Shown piece by piece: positions 57,085 to 64,000 of a DNA stretch of 64,000 nucleotides. The stretch comes from Scytalidium lignicola. Taxonomy: Eukaryota; Ascomycota; Leotiomycetes. Position numbers and translations under genes: made by a program. The stretch is from positions 38,316 through 102,315 of the forward strand of contig NCSJ02000147.1 of the NCBI GenBank assembly GCA_002812745.2. Direction: 5' to 3'. The number at the start of each line of letters is the position of its first letter. The first letter of the stretch is position 1. A model generated the notes under the pieces. That model saw only the letters and a list, made by a program, of their open reading frames with translations, ran no database searches and was not told the origin of the DNA.

Positions 57085-58746
57085 ATGTCTTCCATCTACA
57101 ACCTAGAACCACAGCCCACGGCATCATGCATCTTACACACTACATCCGGCGACCTTTCCCTAGAACTATGGGCCCAGCAAGCTCCTCTCACGTGTCGCAA
57201 CTTCCTTCAGCATTGCCTCGATGGGTATTACGATAATACGATCTTTCATAGATTATTGTCAGGGTTTATTCTGCAAGGTGGCGACCCTACGGGAACAGGA
57301 TCAGGTGGAGAATCGATCTACGATGGCGGCGCGTTCAGTGAGTCTCGCGAAGAGCATGGCATCTGGCCTATGGAGGAGCGCAGGGGGAAGAATGCTGGAC
57401 CACAGGGTGTAGGCTTCAAGGATGAGTTTCACAGCAGGCTGAGGTTCAACAGGAGGGGCTTGTTAGCCATGGCAAACGAAGGGCCCGATACGAATGGAAG
57501 CCAGTTCTTTTTCACATTGGGGAATACACCAGAGCTGCAGGGCAAAAATACTCTGTTTGGTAGGGTTGAGGGTGATACGATATATAATCTGGCAAGAATG
57601 GGCGAAGCAGAGGTGGACGGTGAGAGACCCGTATATCCTGTGAAGATTACAAGCGTGGAAATTCTGGTAAATCCATTCAAAGACATGGTACAACGCGTTC
57701 GAACTGCAGCACCAGAATCAAAGGAAAAAGTGCCTGAAAAGAAGAAGAAACGAAAAGCTGGGAAGCAGTTATTGAGTTTTGGTGGAGATGAAGATGAAGG
57801 GGAAGTTGCTGCGCCAATATTAAAGAAAGCTAAGTTTGATACCAGAATTGTGATAGATGTGGATGAAAATCCCGTCAAAGCCAAATCCGCAGCAACGAAG
57901 GATGTGCCACCACCCGTGTCAGAGGAATCAACATCCAAAACCAAACCTGCGAAAGAATCAAAGCGCTCCAGGGCCAGATCTGTTTCTGTAGAATCATCTC
58001 CTGAACCAGTTGTTACCAAGACCATCCCTAGCCGGCCGGCTAAGGTCGAGACAAAAGATATTTCTTCGTCTCCAGAACCGCAAGTTGAGAAGATTTCATC
58101 GCTGCTGGATCGCACAAATGCGCAAATCGCAGAGCTGAAGGCGTCAATGAAACGGAACATCCAATCTGCTCCAGTGAAAGAAAAGAAAAAGAGTGCTTTG
58201 GAAGCCATGATACCCGAAACCTCTATAAAGGGACGAAAGAGAGGCGCAGCCAATTCTTCTTCTAAGGCCGACCAGATGGCTTTGAATATATTGAAAGCCT
58301 TCCGCTCAAAGCTAGAACATGCGGAGCCTGAAGCAGAGGTTCCAACTGAACCTTCTATAACGCAAGACACCAGAGAGAAAGCTAGTGCAATAGATGGAGA
58401 TGATGAAGCGGCTTTATGTGATTTACACTTTATTGCAAACTGCCAGTCGTGTCAAAAGTGGGATGCCCAGGCAGAACTGGAAGAGCAAGAAGATGACAAC
58501 ACCACTGGTTGGATGTCGCATGCTCTCTCATTCAAGGAGGATAAGCTTGGTAAAGACCTAACTTACAGGAAGAAGGCAGAAGAAGAGTTAGTTGTTATTG
58601 ATCCACGAGAAAAGGCAAGGACCTTAAAGGAGGAGAAGAGAGCGCAGCGAGAAGCGCGCAGTGGTGGATCTGGAAGGGCCTGGGATCAGGCGAGGAACGA
58701 GAAGCTTGCTAGGGCATCCGCACTGGCTGGAAGAGGCGCAAAATAA
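57085..58746 (+). CDS. CWC27: Spliceosomal cyclophilin-type peptidyl-prolyl isomerase CWC27
   Basis: A component of the activated spliceosome with a cyclophilin domain followed by a long charged tail; 553 residues, no intron. The cyclophilin part (about residues 10-190) shows TTSGDLSLELWAQQAPLTCR, YYDNTIFHRLLSGFILQGGD, GLLAMANEGPDTNGSQFFFT and LFGRVEGDTIYNL. An insertion after GGAFSESREEHGIWPMEE is longer than in simple cyclophilins. The tail is Lys/Glu/Ser-rich. Near the end, CDLHFIANCQSCQKW has the spacing C-x2-H-x4-C-x2-C, and the last segment (WMSHALSFKEDKLGKDL, RKKAEEELVVIDPREKA) is the conserved C terminus of this subfamily. The ATG at 57085 gives the family start. Confidence 0.94.
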   Translation: MSSIYNLEPQPTASCILHTTSGDLSLELWAQQAPLTCRNFLQHCLDGYYDNTIFHRLLSGFILQGGDPTGTGSGGESIYDGGAFSESREEHGIWPMEERRGKNAGPQGVGFKDEFHSRLRFNRRGLLAMANEGPDTNGSQFFFTLGNTPELQGKNTLFGRVEGDTIYNLARMGEAEVDGERPVYPVKITSVEILVNPFKDMVQRVRTAAPESKEKVPEKKKKRKAGKQLLSFGGDEDEGEVAAPILKKAKFDTRIVIDVDENPVKAKSAATKDVPPPVSEESTSKTKPAKESKRSRARSVSVESSPEPVVTKTIPSRPAKVETKDISSSPEPQVEKISSLLDRTNAQIAELKASMKRNIQSAPVKEKKKSALEAMIPETSIKGRKRGAANSSSKADQMALNILKAFRSKLEHAEPEAEVPTEPSITQDTREKASAIDGDDEAALCDLHFIANCQSCQKWDAQAELEEQEDDNTTGWMSHALSFKEDKLGKDLTYRKKAEEELVVIDPREKARTLKEEKRAQREARSGGSGRAWDQARNEKLARASALAGRGAK

Positions 58747-60056
58747 CCACGGTATGCAATATGGCGCAATATGGTTAAAGCTCATTGGTTGATTTTGAGT
58801 GTTAATTCTTGGTTCCAGACCAGTGAATGTCAGTCTTATTTGGGGATTGGATCTTGGCGCCTACTTTTATGCAGAATACGAATAACCCACAACAATAGCA
58901 GCGAAATGGGTAACACCCATTAGCCAGAAAACTCTGCAAAATATACAGCGATGTAATATTAATAAATACAGGTTTTTAGAGCCAGAAGGTTCTGCTTTAT
59001 TTTCTACCCTTTCACACGCACAAGCATACACATTCATTGAAGCCATCGCCCAACCAAGAGCATGTGTCTTTTGAGACGGATATTTGTATTGTACATTTTT
59101 CTCCTGCACTCAGTCTCTTGCTCATCACACAACCGCCGCCATGTCATATGTCACCAGATGTTATTACGGCCCCAAGCTAGTGGATATTCCTCCTTTGCAT
59201 TTATTTCATATTTGTCCACCTCCCCACCACGGCAATGGACAAGGCTGAAGCCTCGGCAAGTCGCGATGGTTGGTTCGCTCAGCCTCGCGGCCGGTGATTT
59301 TGCTCCGCAGAAGATTCCATTGGCGTGGTAGCCGAGGGGTATCTGTAGCTAAGCAGCCAACCTCGACTCGCTGACGTCGAAAAAAGGCAAGGGAGACTTA
59401 TCGGATCATTCGCGGCGCTCTCACGACAAACCTTTCTCTCTCTCAGTGTTTTCGAATTGACTGTGTGCGTGTTTGGATCGATTATCTGGGCGCAGTCTCC
59501 CCCAAATACACATTTTCTTCGGCCTCTTGTGAAACGGCCGCTCATAGATTTGCCAAAGAGACCTCTCTCTTCGCACTGCGGAACACACAGCAATCCGAAT
59601 CGCCGGTGTGCAGCTTCCCGCAACCCTCCACATTGCCGCTTCAAACCACTCTTTCGCTCAGCAAAAGTTTCAGGCCTTTGTCTGGGACAATAGAATCGCT
59701 GATAGAAGGTTTATAGAGTGTTCCAATGACTCACGATTGCATTTCTGCTCTGCTCTTTCAGAAATAGTGGCCACTTATACCCGCCGCTTTCGTCCTGATT
59801 TTACCGCATTTCTACCCACCCAAACCCCTTCCGCCAACTGCTCTCATATACCAAAACGACGCAGAACAACTTTGGAATTCCATTTTCTTAAGATTGCGAC
59901 TGGAGCGAAAGGGTGCCCGAAGAGGCTAGGAAGCCTGTAGGCAGCCTCGAGCCGACACAACCTTATCGTCACCCTACGAAGGCGGGATCCTTGAGCCTCA
60001 AAACCACCTTCCCTCGCAGCTGGCTTCCGACAGCGACCAGTTGATATCTCAGTCTT
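58747..60056. promoter_or_regulatory. HSF1 upstream region and probable long 5' leader
   Basis: No supported gene in 1.3 kb. Several ATG-initiated or open short frames precede the HSF1 start (for example 59608-59940) without domains; some could be upstream open frames in a long leader. I did not find a convincing perfect heat-shock element by eye. Confidence 0.45.
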
Positions 60057-62321
60057 ATGCCTCCTCCCAACACCAGAAAACGTCCTGCACCTGGGTCAGT
60101 TCCGTCGGTTCAAGCTCCGTCAATGCAGCAACCAACATTCAGCACACCAAACCAGATCGCCAACGAGCAACTCCTGCAATGGGGTCAAGGTGCTGGTGCG
60201 GATACGACTGGATATGCTGATCCAAATGCCTACAATCTCAACAATGTTGCCCCGACTGGCATGTCCGGCGTGCAATACCAGCAGTCAGTGCCAGCGACAT
60301 CTACCCAACTTGCTCGGCGCCCTATGACCCGCCAACTTGTCACCGCACCGCGAACTGCTTTCGACAACTCAATCGACCCTTGGGGACAGTTTGGTGAGGA
60401 ATCTATCCTGGACACCCAGAACATGAACGGTCTCGTGGAAGAGAACGACAATATTGAGTTGCTGGAGGAGAGGGCAGCGGCAGCGAAGAGGGATGCACAG
60501 TCAAAACGCAAACAGATTCCACCGTTTGTGCAGAAGCTGAGCAGGTAAGTTTGTGGCCTTCATCATATCGCATTTTCCGAATTATCTCTGACTTTTCCTT
60601 CTTGTAGTTTCCTGGATGAATCGAAGAATACTGATCTCATCCGATGGTCTGATAAAGGCGACTCCTTTATCGTTCTCGACGAAGATGAGTTTGCAAAGAC
60701 CTTGATCCCTGAGCTCTTCAAGCACAACAACTATGCCTCTTTTGTAAGGCAGTTAAATATGTATGGCTTCCACAAAAGAGTTGGGCTCTCAGACAACTCC
60801 ATGAAGGCCAGTGAACGGAAAAATAAAAGCCCCAGCGAGTACTATAATCCGTATTTCAAGCGTGGATACCCCAATCTTCTCTGGCTGATTAACAAGCCTA
60901 AGGGTGGCACTTCACAGAAGAAGTCCAAAGGAACCAAGGTCAAGAATGAAGAAGGAGGAGAGGGAGAAAGTGATGATGAGATTAAAGATGTCGTAGATGA
61001 ATCATATGGTCATCAAGGATACAATAACTCCATCCAATCTGTACCGCGAGCTATTTCTGCAGCGCCGGAATCAGGACCCCTCCAAAGACGAGAAATTGCG
61101 GTTGTCCAAAGTCAACTTGCAGAAATTCAGAAGCAGCAAAACGCGATATCGAATGCCATATCCCGCCTTCGGAAAGATCACAATCAGCTTTACCAACAAG
61201 CTGTCGCGTTCCAAACACTTCACGACAGGCACGAAAGCTCCATCAACGCAATCCTCACTTTCCTCGCAACGGTTTACAACAGGAGTCTTGACGGCCAAGG
61301 CCCCCAAAACATTGCACAAATGTTTGCCAACGTCATACCGCAAGATCAACAACATCAGCATCATCAACACTCGCAGGGCAATGTGGTTGATATTGGTGAA
61401 GTTGGTAATCAGCAGCATCCTGTTCCTGGTAGCCCTAGCCCTCACCGAAGGCAACGATTACTGCTTGGACCAGCTCCAAGTACAAACGCGGCAAGAGCCA
61501 GCACTCTATCACCTGCTGATACAAGCCAAACGCAAACTCCTCAGTATTCGGGTCAGCAGCCTCCAGCAGTAGAAGAATTATTCGACACACCAGCTGACAA
61601 GACGCAAATCAAAATGGAACTTGACCAGCGCCCTCAACAAACCATGCTGAATATCATCAACAGCAACAATGCCAGGAGACCCGGTAACACTAATGGTATC
61701 GAATTCCCTGAAATGCTCTCCCGCTACGAAAATGCAAACGGCAAGACTCCATTAACATCCGAACAACGCAACGACATGCTCAACATTATTGCCAACAGCA
61801 CGTCAGCCCCTGGTAGTAACAACGCCCTTGTCAGCCCTAACCCACCGCAACCTCCTAGTCTTGATGACCTTGCATATTCCCAAGCTGAACTGGACGAGTT
61901 GATGAGACTGCAGCAAGCACAAGATGAAAATATCAGCAAAGTTCAAGACCTGATCCTTCCATTAAGCCCTTCTGGCACGATCCCTGGTCTCACTGATAAT
62001 GTTCCTTCTTACTTCCCTGATGGCAACACACCTTCTCCAGGAGGCAACATAGATCTAGATCAGTTCCTCGACTCAGGAGCCTATTATAACAGTTCCGACC
62101 ATAACGATTTCAACTACAACAACTTTAGCGACAGTAATGTCGGTGCCATGGATTCGAAATTCGACTTCAACGCCGATGGTATTATGGATGAACATACTGG
62201 CAGAATTACTGAGGCTGCCGGAAGTAGTAAAGGCACTACTCCTGAGCCCTCTATTGAGGAGGCATCATCTACCAATGATAGTGGACAGGTGACACCGATC
62301 AAGCGGAGAAGAAAAATATGA
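60057..62321 (+). CDS. HSF1: Heat shock transcription factor
   Basis: The master activator of heat-shock genes, binding nGAAn repeats as a trimer. Exons 60057-60544 and 60608-62321 join in phase to 733 residues. An N-terminal Gln/Pro/Ala-rich segment of about 155 residues precedes the winged-helix DNA-binding domain: PPFVQKLSSFLDESKNTDLI, IRWSDKGDSFIVLDEDEFA, LFKHNNYASFVRQLNMYGFH, EYYNPYFKRGYPNLLWLI. A heptad-rich trimerisation coil follows (REIAVVQSQLAEIQKQQNAI, then ISRLRKDHNQLYQQAVAFQT). The C-terminal half is Asn/Gln/Ser/Pro-rich with acidic patches and ends in IKRRRKI, a basic nuclear signal. The intron splits the domain just after its first helix begins. No lesion. Confidence 0.95.
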
Positions 62322-63222
62322 TTTTGATGGGAGTCTTTTTAAATACAGGCAACTAAAAGTTGGACTCGGGGTTTTTACAACACTTTGTTTTTTTACAGAA
62401 CACAGAAGGTTTGGGATGGTTAGGAGTTGCACAGGGATTTGGCAAGATGGTTCAGGTCATCATCACCGGTCCATAACTTTTTTTTGTCAGATTTGATTTG
62501 AACACTGCTTAAAAAAATTATGGCAGGTGGGATTTTATAATTCCTCTTTTCTACCTTTTTTAACGGCCTTCATTCCCAAAATATTATGACACCCCAATCC
62601 ACCTTAATGATGAATACATGGCATGTTGGTGGTATTTTGCTGGCGTTTCCACTAAATCTTGGGTCGCGAAAGTGATATGCTGTTTTTTTTTCCTTTTGAA
62701 GTGCAGTAGGCACTCATTACTCTTTTTCCTCCAGTTTTGTAGTGCTGCTCTTTTGATCCGATCCATAGCTTGACTGAGTATACTCGTCTCGTTAGTACCA
62801 AAATGGAAAATAAATTCATGTTTATTATTATTTCTGCTTTTCAAAGGAAAACGGGTTGGTGATATGCAATAGCCCATCTTCCTTTCTGAGACATCGCCTC
62901 TCTTTTACTAGACCACTAGCGACCTACATCAAATCGACAACCCAGCCTTATGAAAATCAGCGAACAAAGGATGAACCTTCCTGCAATGCAACCCTATATT
63001 TATCTACGTCTAGAAAATATTTCCGATCTTGGATCACCAACAAACAAAGCGGGGAATTGCCTGCCTAGCCGCCTTTGTCTTTGTTCACATATACATATAG
63101 CCTTAAAAGTGCTTTTGTTTTGCAACGCCCCTAACTCTCTCTATATCTTCCTCACTCAACTCAATTCACTTCAACTCAACTCAACCCGGAATCGTAGTCA
63201 AAATTCTACAGAATAACCCATA
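62322..63222. other. Intergenic, about 0.9 kb
   Basis: HSF1 3' flank and upstream region of the PAH protein gene. Homopolymer T runs are frequent near 62380-62690. A run of CTCAACTCAA-type repeats (about 63155-63185) lies shortly before the next ATG. No gene recognised. Confidence 0.45.
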
Positions 63223-63330
63223 ATGCCAGAACCAATAATCCCAGAGCAATCAACAATGCCAGAACAACCAATAATCCCAGAACAATCAACAATGCCAGAA
63301 GAACCAATAATCCCAGAACAACCAACAACG
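63223..63330. repeat. 36-bp coding repeat, three imperfect copies
   Basis: Each unit encodes MPE-(Q/E)-PIIPEQ-(S/P)-T; the first copy lacks one codon. Confidence 0.85.
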
Positions 63331-64000
63331 TCAGAACAATCTGCAGATACGGAATCAGAACTGGGATTAGAATTCGGAACCAAGGAATACATCCTCAGGA
63401 GAAGAGTTCGAGCGAGGAAATATATCAGAGAAGTAATGGTAAGTGTGTTTGTTCTCCACCCATCTCCATTATTCCCTATGAAAAAGATCTACTATTCTAT
63501 CCCAAGAAATTAGTTTTACATGCTGTATCCAGTTCACCAACCTCAAAACAAAAATAAAAACAAAAATNAAAAACAAAAATAAGCTGATTAAGTCCACTTT
63601 TCTCTTCCTTTCACAGGCCACCGTCACTGAGGAAACCTACGATCAATTCCTAGGCTTTATGGAAGGCTACTACGACGCACTAAATCCTACACCGATCGAG
63701 GAGCTGCTCGAGCAGGTTAGTGAGCTCTTCAAGGACTACCCGAAGTTTGTGGAGCAGTTTGAAGGATTTATTCCTCCCCACTGCTTCTCTGGCGATAAGC
63801 CTAGTAAGAAGGAGAAGGAGGAAAAGACTAAGGAGAAGGAGAATAAGGAGAATGCAGAGCAGAAGAAAGCAGAGGAGAAGCAGGAAAAGAAGGAGAAGAA
63901 GGGTGAGGAGAAGGGTGAAGAGGAGAAGGACGAGGATAAGAAGGAGGATAAGAAGGAGGATAAGAAGGAGGATAAGAAGGAGGATAAGAAGGAGGATAAG
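63223..64000 (+). CDS. Repeat-rich protein with a single Sin3-like PAH domain (3' truncated by window edge)
   Basis: Exon 1 (63223-63438) and exon 2 (from 63617) join in phase; no stop is reached before the window ends. The first 36 residues are three imperfect copies of a 12-residue unit (MPEQPIIPEQST). After a basic stretch (YILRRRVRARKYIREVM) residues 73-125 resemble a paired amphipathic helix domain as in Sin3: TYDQFLGFMEGYYDALN, then EELLEQVSELFKDYPKFVEQ, then FEGFIPPH. PAH domains bind short helices of transcription factors. The rest is an extremely charged Lys/Glu tract ending in at least five exact KKED units. A lone PAH domain between repeats is unlike Sin3 itself, which has three or four. 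Function unknown; a nuclear adaptor is an inference. The N at 63568 is intronic. Confidence 0.75.
63935..64000. repeat. 12-bp coding repeat (GATAAGAAGGAG)n running off the window
   Basis: Five and a half exact copies are visible, encoding DKKE units. The exact identity suggests recent expansion or an assembly collapse at the edge. Confidence 0.95.

Noticed and set aside
59608..59940. 110-codon frame upstream of HSF1
   Set aside because: Low-complexity pyrimidine-derived composition; more likely leader sequence.
1..64000. CRISPR arrays, bacterial-type operons, riboswitches or phage genes
   Set aside because: Introns and gene content are fungal nuclear; no regularly spaced repeat array or prokaryotic signal seen.

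Overview
The window reads as nuclear DNA of a filamentous ascomycete. Most genes carry short GT-AG introns (about 45-65 bp). Several families are typical of filamentous fungi: Zn2Cys6 regulators, a lipase-NACHT-WD40 NLR, a Dal5-type permease, a GH3 xylosidase and SRPK-like orphan kinases. A Leotiomycete-like fungus is my best guess, from overall resemblance only. About a dozen single N bases sit directly beside A/T homopolymers, so run lengths in this assembly are uncertain. That matters when reading frameshifts.

Positions 1-19.3 kb look like an accessory, partly decayed compartment. In order they hold: a broken TAP-like alpha/beta hydrolase, an AT-rich gap, a GH3 beta-xylosidase pseudogene with three lesions, a scrap of Ty1/copia reverse transcriptase, a long hairpin and a tRNA-like promoter pair, a broken UPC2-like Zn2Cys6 regulator, an intact short-chain dehydrogenase, a regulator remnant without its zinc cluster, an intact fructosamine-kinase-like gene, and a 5-kb NLR gene (SesB-type hydrolase, NACHT, WD40) interrupted once by a frameshift and once by an in-frame stop.

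From 19.5 kb on the window is mostly conserved and intact: a Zn2Cys6 regulator, MINDY deubiquitinase, TRM6/GCD10 (tRNA m1A58 methyltransferase), ARPC3 (actin nucleation), an isochorismatase-like hydrolase, RFC3 (clamp loader), a Dal5-like permease, a small secreted protein, SNT1 (Set3 deacetylase complex), deoxyhypusine synthase (eIF5A), an uncharacterised charged nuclear protein, CWC27 (spliceosomal cyclophilin) and HSF1. One decayed gene, an SRPK-like kinase at 31.4 kb, interrupts this block. The right edge cuts a repeat-rich protein built around one Sin3-like PAH domain.

Neighbouring genes belong to unrelated pathways, as is normal for a fungal chromosome; I see no operon-like unit. Possible local links are the dehydrogenase flanked by two ruined regulators, and the divergent MINDY/TRM6 promoter. 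Exon borders given here were checked by eye for splice sites and reading phase. Family names rest on motif recognition, without any database search.
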